Below are positions 1 to 8,157 of a DNA stretch of 14,208 nt, in pieces. Position 1 is the first letter of the stretch. Every line of letters starts with the position of its first letter. The translations under genes were made by a program, and so were the position numbers. Below the pieces are notes generated by a model. The model was given only the letters and a program-made list of their open reading frames with translations, was not told where the DNA came from and searched no databases. Source of the DNA: Phycisphaerae bacterium (lineage in GTDB: Bacteria; Planctomycetota; Phycisphaerae; UBA1845; Fen-1342); the NCBI GenBank assembly GCA_026984555.1, contig JALSRY010000318.1:1-14208 (forward strand), in the 5' to 3' direction.

Positions 1-1
1 A

Positions 2-2497
2 GTCGGCACGAACGTGCTGGAAGTGATGGCCGGCGTGCGCGCCGCCGTCGCCCGTGTGAACGAGGAAGTCCTCAACGCCCGCAAGATGCGTCTGCACCTC
101 GAACAGGTCTACGACGAAACCGTCTATATCGACCAGTCGATCGCGATGGTCCAGCAGAACATCATCTACGGCGGCGCGCTGGCGGTTATCGTGCTGCTGC
201 TGTTTCTGCGTAACGTCCGGGCCACCCTGGTCGTCGCACTGGCGATTCCCATCTCCGTGATCGGCACCTTCATGGTGGTCGCCCTGCTCGGACGCACGCT
301 CAACGTGATCTCGCTGGCGGGCATCGCCTTCGCCGTCGGCATGGTCGTGGACAACGCGATCGTTGTGCTCGAAAACATCTACCGCCACTACCAGCTCGGC
401 AAGACCGTCCAGCAGGCGGCATTCGACGGTGCCCGCGAGGTCTGGGGCGCCGTGTTGGCCAGCACGCTGACCACGCTCGCCGTCTTCCTCCCCGTCGTCT
501 TCGTGCGGGAGGAGGCCGGCCAGTTGTTTCGCGACATCAGTATCGCCACCTCCGCCGCCGTCGCGCTCTCGCTCATCGTCGCGGTGACCGTGATTCCCAC
601 GCTCTCGGCCCGACTGCTGGCGGCGCGACGTGGCGGCCAGCGGTCCACCGCCCCCGCCGACACCCGGCACGTGACGGGTCGCCTCCCCGCCCTCGTCAGC
701 GGACTCGTCGACCGTGCGAACCGCTCGACCCTGGGACGGGCGATCGTCATCCTGGGGATGCTGGCCGCGGTCGTCCTGCTCACGCCCCGGCTCGTTCCCG
801 CGACCACCTACTTGCCCGCGGGAAACCGCAATCTCGTCTTCGGCTTCCTGCTGACGCCCCCGGGCTACAGCCTCGACGAATTCAACCGCATGGGGCACAT
901 CATCGAGGCGACCTTGCGGCCTTACTGGGAGGTCCAGCCCGGCACACCCGAAAAGAGGAAACTCGATCAGCGCTGGGTCCAACAGGTCCACGCCATGATC
1001 GACGCCGGCGCGATCCCCGAGCTGCGCCCCGACGCCAACTCCAAGCTCTCCGCACTCGAACGCGACCGGTTGCGCCGCGAGTGGCTCACCCCCCCACCGC
1101 TGATCGACAATTTCTTCTTCGTTTCGTTCAACGGCGGCTGCTTCATGGGCTGCACCAGCCGCGACCCCCAACGCGTCAAACCCCTCAAGCGCCTGATGGA
1201 AACCGCCGGCGGGCAGATCCCCGGCGTCTATCCGATCTTCTTCCAGACCCAACTGTTCTCCTTCGGCGGGGGGAACACGGCCGAGGTGCAAATCCGCGGA
1301 GACGACCTGGAAAAAGTCACCCAGGCCGCCATTGCCATGTACCAGGAAACCAACAAGCGCTTCGGCCGGCCACAGCCCAACCCGGCCAATTTCAACCTCG
1401 GTCGGCCCGAGCTGCGCATCATCAGCGATCGCGAGCGGGCCGCCGACCTTGGGATGACCGTCGCCGATGTCGGCACGATCGTCGAGGCGTGCGTGGACGG
1501 CGCCTACGTGGACGACTTCCGCGAACAGGGTGGACGCACGATCGACCTGTCCCTCTACGTGCAGGGGCAGCACGGCAAGACAACCCGCGCAGTCGGCCAG
1601 GTGCCGATCTTCACCCCTTCCGGCCGGGTCGTTCCGCTCAAGGCACTGGTCCGCATGCTCGACACCACGTCGCCCGAACAGATCAACCACGTCGAACGCC
1701 AGCGCGCCGTGACACTCACGGTCCATCCGCCCGAGTCGGTGGCCCTGGCCAGCGTGATCGGCCAGATCCGCAACGAGATCGTGCCCGCGCTGCAACGCGC
1801 CCACAGGATCGATCCAAGCATCCTCGTCTCGCTCACCGGCAACGCCGACAAGCTCGAAAAAGCGCGGACCGCGATGGTAGGCAAGTGGGAAGGGTTCAAC
1901 TGGCGCTCGCTGCGCAACTTCGCCAGCAGCCGCTTCTTTTTGTCGATCCTGATCGTCTACCTCCTGATCGTCGCGCTCTACGAAAGCTGGCTCTATCCAC
2001 TGGTCATCATGTTCAGCGTGCCGCTGGCGGTCCTGGGCGGGTTTTTGGGCCTTTCGATCGCCCACTGGGGCACGCTGCTGACCACCGACCAGCCCGTACA
2101 GCAGCTCGACGTGCTGACCTTCCTCGGGTTCGTCATCCTCGTCGGCATCGTCGTCAACAACGCCATCCTGCTCGTCGATCAGGCGCTCCAGAACCTGCGT
2201 CTCCACGGGATGAGCCGCCAGGAGGCCGTCCGCGAGGCGGTGCGGGTCCGCGTGCGACCGGTGCTGATGACCAGCCTGACCACGTTCTTCGGACAACTCC
2301 CGCTGGCGCTCTTCCCCGGCGCCGGCAGCGAGCTCTACCGCGGACTGGCCGCCGTCATGCTCGGCGGGATGCTCGTCGCCACACTCGGAACCCTCGTGCT
2401 CGTGCCTACCGCCTTGGGGGTCGTGCTGGACCTTCGCGCAGCCCTGGCGCGGCTGTACGCCGGCCGCTCGGCCACCCCCACCCCCTCGAAACCCTGA
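2..2497 (+). CDS. RND efflux transporter permease subunit, C-terminal part (5' end outside window)
   Basis: This is an inner-membrane proton-driven RND pump of the AcrB/HAE type, which exports drugs, lipids or other small molecules together with a periplasmic adaptor and an outer-membrane channel. The reading frame is open from base 2, so the N-terminal half (TM1 and the first periplasmic domain) lies outside the window. The visible part starts in the conserved segment before TM2. TM4 carries MVVDNAIVV with Asp at 350-352 followed by Asn, where AcrB has two Asp. TM10 carries GIVVNNAILLVD (about 2144-2179), with Asn where AcrB has Lys940. Between TM7 and TM8 the second periplasmic region is longer than usual near its start (about 945-1110), with a charged stretch and then a Cys-x3-Cys pair (codons at 1139 and 1151). 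TM8-TM12 follow, and the protein ends in a short basic/Pro tail. No partner adaptor or channel gene is in the window; they could lie upstream. The family call is secure, the substrate unknown. Confidence 0.95.
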   Translation, partial: VGTNVLEVMAGVRAAVARVNEEVLNARKMRLHLEQVYDETVYIDQSIAMVQQNIIYGGALAVIVLLLFLRNVRATLVVALAIPISVIGTFMVVALLGRTLNVISLAGIAFAVGMVVDNAIVVLENIYRHYQLGKTVQQAAFDGAREVWGAVLASTLTTLAVFLPVVFVREEAGQLFRDISIATSAAVALSLIVAVTVIPTLSARLLAARRGGQRSTAPADTRHVTGRLPALVSGLVDRANRSTLGRAIVILGMLAAVVLLTPRLVPATTYLPAGNRNLVFGFLLTPPGYSLDEFNRMGHIIEATLRPYWEVQPGTPEKRKLDQRWVQQVHAMIDAGAIPELRPDANSKLSALERDRLRREWLTPPPLIDNFFFVSFNGGCFMGCTSRDPQRVKPLKRLMETAGGQIPGVYPIFFQTQLFSFGGGNTAEVQIRGDDLEKVTQAAIAMYQETNKRFGRPQPNPANFNLGRPELRIISDRERAADLGMTVADVGTIVEACVDGAYVDDFREQGGRTIDLSLYVQGQHGKTTRAVGQVPIFTPSGRVVPLKALVRMLDTTSPEQINHVERQRAVTLTVHPPESVALASVIGQIRNEIVPALQRAHRIDPSILVSLTGNADKLEKARTAMVGKWEGFNWRSLRNFASSRFFLSILIVYLLIVALYESWLYPLVIMFSVPLAVLGGFLGLSIAHWGTLLTTDQPVQQLDVLTFLGFVILVGIVVNNAILLVDQALQNLRLHGMSRQEAVREAVRVRVRPVLMTSLTTFFGQLPLALFPGAGSELYRGLAAVMLGGMLVATLGTLVLVPTALGVVLDLRAALARLYAGRSATPTPSKP

Positions 2498-2641
2498 CGC
2501 CGGTACCGCGGCACCAACGTTCGTGTAGGCAACCGGCCCCGGTGAGTCTTGTGCCCCGTAACCGCCGCTGTTGCCCTGCCAACGCTCCCGTCGCGCAGCG
2601 CCAGCCCTACCAAAGGCCGCGGCATCGCGCACACCTTGCGC

Positions 2642-2664
2642 AACCGCGGCCGGTATCCGCGGTT
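2642..2664. repeat. Perfect 8-bp inverted repeat with 7-base spacer
   Basis: AACCGCGG at 2642-2649 is repeated in inverted orientation as CCGCGGTT at 2657-2664, separated by CCGGTAT. It lies about 145 bases after the RND stop codon. There is no T tract after it, so it is not a classical intrinsic terminator. It could be a terminator stem, an operator for a dimeric regulator, or chance in a GC-rich region. Confidence 0.45.
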
Positions 2665-2734
2665 ATCGGTGTCTTACGCGCTGCCCCGTCGCACCCCGGC
2701 TCCTCCACCCCGTGACAGGAACCCACCGTTTTGC

Positions 2735-2759
2735 GTTTCCGGCGGCTTTTGAGGGAAAC
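2735..2759. repeat. 6-bp inverted repeat in the chemoreceptor leader region
   Basis: GTTTCC at 2735-2740 pairs with GGAAAC at 2754-2759 around a 13-base loop that contains four T residues. It lies about 130 bases before the chemoreceptor start. The stem is short, so it may be chance. It does not match the c-di-GMP riboswitch motifs I know. Confidence 0.25.
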
Positions 2760-2886
2760 CGCTTGCGCGATGTTGACGATAAAAAACACATCGCCGCACA
2801 TGCTGCGGGATCGGATGGTTCGTGTTGGTCGGCCGCACGTCGCCGAAATGGGGGGCGGTTGGCCGGACTGCTGAGGAGTAACGGGA

Positions 2887-5199
2887 ATGACATTGCAAAA
2901 CCGCTTCCTGCTTCCGGTATGTGGCGTCACGATTGTGGCCAGCGTGGGCGCCTACCTCTTGGCCAACACGCTGCTGACGCGGCTCGTGCAAGACAACGCG
3001 CAGCAGGAGATCGGCTCCAAGATCGCCGAGATCAACGCCTACCAGAAACAGATCGAGCGGGAGTGTCTCTCGCACGCGGCGTTGTTTGGGCGGATGCCGG
3101 TGGTGCAGGAGGCGTACCAACTCGCGCTATCGGGCAACATCGACGACGAGAACGACCCCAAGGTCGAACAGGCCCGTGAAATGCTCCGCAAGGAGTTCAC
3201 GCCGATCGCCCAGAGCTACCTCGCGGTGACGGGCGCGAAACGTTACGGCCTGCACTTCCATCTGCCCAACGGCCGCAGTTTCCTCCGCGTTTGGCGAAGC
3301 AAACAGCACGCCAGCGACGACATCTCCGGCTTCCGCAAGACCGTGCTCGACATCAACAAGGGCAAGCATCAGCCGATCATGGGCGTGGAAGTGGGCCGCG
3401 GCGGATTCGCAATCCGCGGTCTTGCGCCGGTCGTCGGGCCCGACGGACAACACCTCGGCTCGGTCGAAATGCTTTCGGCATATACGCCATTGGTACTCAC
3501 CGCGAAGACTTCCGACACGCAGAACCTGGGCGTCTACATGAACGCCGACCTGCTCAAGGTCGCTCGGAAACTGACAGACCAGAAGAAATATCCGCGTATC
3601 GGCGGGAAGTATGTCCAGGTGGCCAGCACGAACAGCGACATGGTCCGTGACCTGATCTCGTTGGGCATGCTCGACGCGGGAGAGCACGGATCGCACACCG
3701 AGCAGACCGGGAACTATGCCATCACCACGTTTCCGGTCCGCGATTACGCGGGCAAGCCGATCGGCGTGATCGCGTATGTGCTCGATAACAGCGAGGCGTT
3801 GGCAGCGCTGACGACCGCCCGCTGGTCGATCGGGCTGGGGGCCCTGGGCCTGCTCGTACTGCTGACGATCACAACCAGCCTCGTGGGATACGGCGTGGGG
3901 CGCAAGCTGGATAAGATCACCACGGGACTCTACGACGGCGCCAACCAGGTCCAGAGCGCCGCCGAGCAGGTCGCCGGTGCCGCGCAGAATCTCGCCGAAC
4001 ACGCCAGCCAGCAAGCCTCGTCGCTCGAACAAACCAGCAGCGCGCTCCAGGAGTTGGACTCCAACGCGGGGACGAACGCGCAGAAGGCCGAGCTGGCCCT
4101 GTCGCTGAGCTCGGAAACGCGCGCCGCCGCCGGCAGCGGCGACCAGACGATGCAGTCCCTGAACCAGGCCATGGCGGGTATGAACGACGCCTCCAAACAG
4201 ATCAGCCGGATTATCAAGGTCATCGAGGAGATCGCGTTCCAGACCAACCTGCTGGCGCTCAACGCGGCCGTCGAGGCCGCCCGCGCCGGCGAACATGGCA
4301 AGGGTTTCGCGGTGGTAGCCGACGAAGTCCGCAACCTGGCCCAGCGCTCCGCCGAGGCCGCCAAGGAAACCACGACCCTGATCGAGGAAACGGTCAAACG
4401 TTCGACCGAGAGCACCCGCGTCGCGGGCCAGGCCGCCGACACCTTCCACGAAATCATCGACAAGGTTCAGAAAGTCGCCGAGCTGATGAAGAACATTTCC
4501 GAAGCCAGCCAGACGCAGGCCCAGGGTGTCAACCAGATCACCAGCGCCATTTCCCACATGGACCAGATCACGCAGCAGAACGCGGCGGCGGCCGAGCAGT
4601 CCGCCAGCGCTTCGGAAGAACTCAGCGGCATGGCGATTGCGCTCAAGGACCAACTCGTCGGCGAGCTCATAGCGTTGGCCAAGGGCTCACGAAGGAAACA
4701 CGATCGCCGCGTCGCCGTCGCCCCGACGCAGATCGAAACCCCAACCCACGGCACGATCCAGGGGCAGACACACGACGTTTCCGCCGGCGGCGTCGGCGTA
4801 CTCGCCGACCAACCCATCAACGTCGGCACCAAGGCCAGCGTCATGGTACCGGACGAGCACGGCAACAGCCGCAAGGTCACCGGCACCGTCGCCCACTGCA
4901 CGCCCAAAGGTGGCAAGTACGCCGTCGGCATCAAGTTTGCCGGGAAAGCCAAGCCCTCCAAGATGCCCAAGTCCGGCGGTCTCCAGAAAGCCGGCTCGCC
5001 GAAGAAAACACCGGCCACTGTGACGAGCGCAGCTTCGGCAGCTTCGAAGTCCTCCCCGAGCAAGGCCGCTCCCAAGACCGCCGACAAGCCGGCACCGCTG
5101 GCACCATCCGATCCGGGAGGTGATTCACCCGGGTACGAGTGGAGCGCCGCCGAGGAAGCCGCCCTCGACGAAGCCACGCAAGATCTGGCGGATTTCTGA
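2887..5199 (+). CDS. Methyl-accepting chemotaxis protein with periplasmic Cache sensor and C-terminal PilZ domain
   Basis: This is a transmembrane chemoreceptor of 770 residues that would control a CheA kinase. TM1 is at residues about 5-28 and TM2 at about 314-337. The periplasmic part (about 30-305) resembles the double Cache dCache_3 type, with RVWR at 134-137 and a GVEVGRGG segment at 166-173. No clear HAMP domain follows TM2; the coiled coil begins almost at once. The conserved signalling hairpin tip is at about 449-470 ([19 protein letters not shown]), with heptad-rich Gln/Glu/Ala arms on both sides as methylation regions. A PilZ domain follows at about 600-684: an Arg-rich motif RRKHDRR (602-608) and DVSAGG (630-635), matching the RxxxR and [D/N]xSxxG c-di-GMP-binding signatures. 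Residues 685-770 form a Lys/Pro/Ser/Ala-rich linker ending in an acidic segment. GAGGAG 8 bases before the ATG supports the start. No other che gene is in the window, so its partners are elsewhere. The ligand is unknown. Confidence 0.95.
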   Translation: MTLQNRFLLPVCGVTIVASVGAYLLANTLLTRLVQDNAQQEIGSKIAEINAYQKQIERECLSHAALFGRMPVVQEAYQLALSGNIDDENDPKVEQAREMLRKEFTPIAQSYLAVTGAKRYGLHFHLPNGRSFLRVWRSKQHASDDISGFRKTVLDINKGKHQPIMGVEVGRGGFAIRGLAPVVGPDGQHLGSVEMLSAYTPLVLTAKTSDTQNLGVYMNADLLKVARKLTDQKKYPRIGGKYVQVASTNSDMVRDLISLGMLDAGEHGSHTEQTGNYAITTFPVRDYAGKPIGVIAYVLDNSEALAALTTARWSIGLGALGLLVLLTITTSLVGYGVGRKLDKITTGLYDGANQVQSAAEQVAGAAQNLAEHASQQASSLEQTSSALQELDSNAGTNAQKAELALSLSSETRAAAGSGDQTMQSLNQAMAGMNDASKQISRIIKVIEEIAFQTNLLALNAAVEAARAGEHGKGFAVVADEVRNLAQRSAEAAKETTTLIEETVKRSTESTRVAGQAADTFHEIIDKVQKVAELMKNISEASQTQAQGVNQITSAISHMDQITQQNAAAAEQSASASEELSGMAIALKDQLVGELIALAKGSRRKHDRRVAVAPTQIETPTHGTIQGQTHDVSAGGVGVLADQPINVGTKASVMVPDEHGNSRKVTGTVAHCTPKGGKYAVGIKFAGKAKPSKMPKSGGLQKAGSPKKTPATVTSAASAASKSSPSKAAPKTADKPAPLAPSDPGGDSPGYEWSAAEEAALDEATQDLADF

Positions 5200-5235
5200 T
5201 TCGCCGCCGCTGCCGGTCTGCCACGCACGTTCACC

Positions 5236-5284
5236 GCGGGCCGACGACCTGCCGGGCTCCCCAAGCCGCGGGTTGTCGGCCCGC
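5236..5284 (+). terminator. Strong hairpin after the chemoreceptor gene, possible terminator without a T tract
   Basis: Bases 5236-5252 pair with 5268-5284 to give a 17-bp GC-rich stem with only two G-T wobbles and no mismatch. Inside it, GGCT (5255-5258) pairs with AGCC (5264-5267), leaving a 2-base bulge and a 5-base loop. It starts 37 bases after the chemoreceptor stop and ends 55 bases before the next gene. The sequence after the stem has only a TTT, so classical intrinsic termination is not assured. It could instead protect the mRNA 3' end or act as an attenuator between the two genes. Confidence 0.6.
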
Positions 5285-5339
5285 CTGGCGTTTACCGAGG
5301 CCTTGCCAGCAGCGTCCGGTTGCGTCACAGTGAGGCGTG

Positions 5340-6734
5340 ATGTCAGTCCTCCGCGAACAATTCGAGCGCCTGCTCGCCAGCCCCCGCCAGGAGCTGGGGC
5401 GTTGGGCCCGCTTGTTGCGCTTTCAGATCGAGCTGTGGCGCTATTGCGCCCGCCGACTCCACGCCAACAACGTCACCGCGATGAGCGCCGCCCTCTCGTT
5501 CCGCACGGTCTTCGCGATGATTCCCGTGCTCGTGCTCGTCGTGCTCATGCTCAAGTCCGTCGGCGCCTTGGAAGACAGCAAGCGCAGCCTGCGCCGTTTC
5601 CTCGAAGCCTCCGGCTTTCGGCAGATCGCCGTCACCCAGCCGGTCGCCCGCCCCGAAGACGGACCTGCACCGGCCAGCACGCCGGCGGTCGGCGTCAACC
5701 TCGCCGACCAGGTCGAAAAGCTCGTCACCAACGTCGAACACAAGCTCACGTTCCAGCGTATCGGCCCTGTCGGGGGGGTGCTGCTGATCTGGACCGCCCT
5801 CACACTGCTCACGACCATCGAGCGCGCCCTCAACCGCATCTTCGAGGCCCCGCGCAGCCGCGCGCTCGGGCGCCGGGTGCTGCTCTACTGGTCGGCCATG
5901 ACACTCGGACCAATCGTGCTCGTGGCGGCATCGTATCTCGGACGCAACGTGATCGAGACCTTCCAGGATACCGCGGGGTTATCGTGGCTGCTCATCCTGC
6001 TCGGCCAGGCCGGCCCCGCGCTCGTCGGAATCATCGTCCTCGCCGCGGTGTACAAGTACCTGCCCAACACGCAAGTACCGATGCGGTCGGCCATCGGCGG
6101 AGCGGTCGTTGCCGTGCCGGTCTGGTTGACGGCCAAATGGGGATTCTCGCTGTACGTGCGGCATTTCGTCGTAACGGGCAATCTCTATGGGCTGTTGGGC
6201 GTGCTGCCGCTGTTTCTCTTGTGGCTCAACTTGTCGTGGCTGATTTTCCTGTTCGGCGCGGAACTGGCCCATACCGCAACCAATCTGGGCCGCATGCGAC
6301 TGGCCGAACGGGCCGAGCGTCTGCTGCTCGGTCCCTCAGACATGCTCGCCGTGCTCGTAGCGGTGGCGCGGTCGTTTACGCACGGACGGGGCGCCGTGCC
6401 ATTCCAGGAGATCTCGGGGCGGCTCAACCTGCCCGGCGAAGCCGTGGCCCGGTTGCTCGATCACCTCGTCGCAGCGGGGCTGATCGTTCCCGCCGGCGAA
6501 GAAGAACACATCGCCTACACCCTCGGACGGCCCCCCGAAGCGATCACCGTGGCGCAGGTGCTGGCGTTGGCGGACCCTCACGCGGCCGACGGTGCCGTGG
6601 CGGCTTTCGCACCCGAAATCGACGCCGCCCTGACCCCCGTTCGCGCCGGTCTGCTGAACGCGCTCGACTCGATGTCATTGGCTGACCTGCTCGCGGCCGG
6701 TGAAAACGCCGTGCCGCCACCTGCGCCGCGCTGA
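5340..6734 (+). CDS. YihY/BrkB-family inner-membrane protein with C-terminal winged-helix-like domain
   Basis: This is an integral membrane protein of 464 residues of the YihY/virulence factor BrkB family. The biochemical role of the family is unsettled; E. coli YihY was once wrongly called RNase BN. Six membrane segments are visible at residues about 49-74, 143-160, 181-201, 214-245, 252-272 and 282-310. The family features are present: SAALSF in TM1, YKYLPNT after TM4, and LYGLLGVLPLFLLWLNLSW in TM6. An extra soluble loop rich in Pro/Ala lies between TM1 and TM2 (about 100-140). After TM6 the protein continues with a soluble region (about 334-395) that looks like a winged helix-turn-helix of the Rrf2 kind, then an Ala-rich tail. 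I chose ATG at 5340 rather than the overlapping GTG at 5337, because GAGG (5332-5335) leaves 4 bases to the ATG and only one to the GTG. Confidence 0.92.
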   Translation: MSVLREQFERLLASPRQELGRWARLLRFQIELWRYCARRLHANNVTAMSAALSFRTVFAMIPVLVLVVLMLKSVGALEDSKRSLRRFLEASGFRQIAVTQPVARPEDGPAPASTPAVGVNLADQVEKLVTNVEHKLTFQRIGPVGGVLLIWTALTLLTTIERALNRIFEAPRSRALGRRVLLYWSAMTLGPIVLVAASYLGRNVIETFQDTAGLSWLLILLGQAGPALVGIIVLAAVYKYLPNTQVPMRSAIGGAVVAVPVWLTAKWGFSLYVRHFVVTGNLYGLLGVLPLFLLWLNLSWLIFLFGAELAHTATNLGRMRLAERAERLLLGPSDMLAVLVAVARSFTHGRGAVPFQEISGRLNLPGEAVARLLDHLVAAGLIVPAGEEEHIAYTLGRPPEAITVAQVLALADPHAADGAVAAFAPEIDAALTPVRAGLLNALDSMSLADLLAAGENAVPPPAPR

Positions 6735-6784
6735 TCCGCAACCGCCGCGCATACCCGCACACCGTCAGCCGGCAATCGGTCAGT

Positions 6785-6798
6785 GCCCGACGGCGGGC
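6785..6798. terminator. Small hairpin between convergent genes
   Basis: GCCCG (6785-6789) and CGGGC (6794-6798) form a perfect 5-bp stem with a 4-base loop in the 85-base gap between the stop of the YihY-family gene (+) and the stop of the lipoprotein gene (-). Position between two convergent 3' ends suggests a bidirectional terminator, but there is no T tract on either side and a GC-rich region yields such stems easily. Confidence 0.3.
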
Positions 6799-6819
6799 GA
6801 ACCCGTGCGTCCGAGCGGT

Positions 6820-8031
6820 TCAGAAAGCGTCTTCGATCTGGTCCAGCGAAACGCCGAGCACCGCTTGCGCGATACGGTCGAGCGTGTCCTCGTCGCCCTC
6901 GAAATGGTAAGTGCGGTGTATGTGCGTGAGGTGTGCTCCCGGAGCCAGCGCCGCCGCCGGCGACGACGTTTCCAACTCGTAGAACGGGCCAAGTTGGTCG
7001 CCGTTGTCGAGCGGACCGTCGTTGTAGCTGTTGACCACGTCGCCGCCGAAGGGCTTGTCCTGTAGCTCCCACATCGAGTTCACGTAGTCGCTGACGCCTT
7101 CAGGCAGGTTGTACTGCACGATCGTGAGCACGTGCTGGTCGGCGTTGTAACTGCCGAGCACGGGTTTGGCCCGCAGAGGCGAGATGCCGATCTTGCAACG
7201 GTGTTGGCCGTCCCCCTTGAAGAACAACACGCCGTCACCGATCTTGAGCCGATCCGCCGGCACCTTGCCGAAATAGGCATCGTTGACGATCGGGCCGAGC
7301 TCCGACTCGGGACCGGGTTGGAACGGGATCACGACCGTCGTGTGCGGCGACGGCTTGAACATCCCGAGAATCCAGATCGACGGCAAACCGCCACGCTTGC
7401 TCCACGCCACGCTGCCCGTATTCGTGATCGTGTTGCGGCTTTCATACGCGACGGCGGCCACGTCGCCAGGATCGACACCCAGGTTCGCAACGATCGCGTC
7501 GTGATCGAGCAGGGCGATGGTCCGCTCGATCCGAAAGTCGAACGTTGTCCCGGCGTAGTTGGTCAGCCGGCCGGGATGAGCGAACGCGACGGCCGTATCC
7601 GAGCAGCTCGTGACCTCGTAGGCGTCGGTGTCGATCAGGGCCGGCGTCTGCCAGTGCTCGAAATCGAACGGAGCGCCTTTCTCGAAAAAGACCGCGTACT
7701 GCCCCCCCTCCGGCCCGATCCAGAACCGATCCTCACCGCCAAACGGATTGATGTGCGGGCGAACCTGCCCCGAGGCGATCAGATCGTAGTTGATCCATCC
7801 GTAACTCAGGCCGGCGTCACCATCCGCCGCGCTGGTCATCACGCGCCCCTGGTAAGCCGGCACGACGACCACCCGCGGACCGTCCGCCCGCTTGCCCAGC
7901 ACGACGACCTCCTGGTGCTGGCGAAGAAACTCGACATCCTGTTGGAAATTGCGTTGCTGGTGGGCGCAGCCGACGGTCATGGCAAAACTCGCTGCAAACA
8001 CGAAGATGAACCGGGTCCGGAACGTAGACAT
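6820..8031 (-). CDS. Predicted lipoprotein of unknown function (DUF6786-like)
   Basis: This protein of 403 residues starts with a positively charged, hydrophobic leader (residues 1-21) ending in TVGC at 19-22, so lipid attachment at Cys22 after signal peptidase II cleavage is likely; Thr at -3 is not the usual residue. The mature part is beta-rich, with many Gly, Asp and aromatic residues (for example FGGEDRFWIGPEGG near 98-111), as seen in sugar-binding beta-sandwich proteins of the galactose mutarotase fold. From memory it resembles the uncharacterised DUF6786 family; I could not check this. No catalytic residues can be named. The start is well supported by GAGGAGG (complement of 8037-8043) 5 bases before the ATG. 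It is the last gene of a minus-strand run after the WD40 and EamA genes, 126 bases downstream of the latter. Function unknown. Confidence 0.88.
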   Translation of the reverse strand: MSTFRTRFIFVFAASFAMTVGCAHQQRNFQQDVEFLRQHQEVVVLGKRADGPRVVVVPAYQGRVMTSAADGDAGLSYGWINYDLIASGQVRPHINPFGGEDRFWIGPEGGQYAVFFEKGAPFDFEHWQTPALIDTDAYEVTSCSDTAVAFAHPGRLTNYAGTTFDFRIERTIALLDHDAIVANLGVDPGDVAAVAYESRNTITNTGSVAWSKRGGLPSIWILGMFKPSPHTTVVIPFQPGPESELGPIVNDAYFGKVPADRLKIGDGVLFFKGDGQHRCKIGISPLRAKPVLGSYNADQHVLTIVQYNLPEGVSDYVNSMWELQDKPFGGDVVNSYNDGPLDNGDQLGPFYELETSSPAAALAPGAHLTHIHRTYHFEGDEDTLDRIAQAVLGVSLDQIEDAF

Positions 8032-8157
8032 GTCATCCTCCTCGATCGGCGCCGCCGAGAGCGGCCCGGGCGTGTCCGCGCAACCGCATCGCCGCGCGTG
8101 GCCGGGCGGCCGCGCCCCGTCAAATCGGCCCCATCTTCCGCGCGTCCGTCACCGGCG

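Larger units (their letters stand above)
2498..2886. other. 389-base intergenic region between the RND gene and the chemoreceptor gene
   Basis: I see no convincing gene here; short open frames exist in several frames but none has a recognisable protein or a good start. It contains a perfect 8-bp inverted repeat at 2642-2664 and a 6-bp one at 2735-2759. A TTGACG box lies at about 2773, 17 bases before a poor -10 candidate, so a sigma-70 promoter for the chemoreceptor is possible but not supported. There is no match to a FliA-type or -24/-12 promoter that I would defend. A clean GAGGAG ribosome binding site (2873-2878) lies 8 bases before the ATG at 2887. Confidence 0.6.

Noticed and set aside
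1081..2715. 544-residue plus-strand frame overlapping the RND gene
   Set aside because: It is an Arg/Pro-rich shadow in another frame of the RND permease, which has clear family motifs.
2760..2886. c-di-GMP riboswitch before the chemoreceptor-PilZ gene
   Set aside because: I looked because of the PilZ domain, but the conserved GEMM core and tetraloop-receptor pattern are not there.
3127..4653. 508-residue open frame on the minus strand across the chemoreceptor gene
   Set aside because: It is antisense to a clear MCP; the long frame follows from the codon bias of the real gene. Its translation is Arg/Gly/Leu/Val-rich with no recognisable domain.
5120..6685. 521-residue plus-strand frame over the YihY-family gene
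   Set aside because: Arg/Pro/Ala-rich shadow translation with no domain; the other frame encodes a clear six-helix family member.
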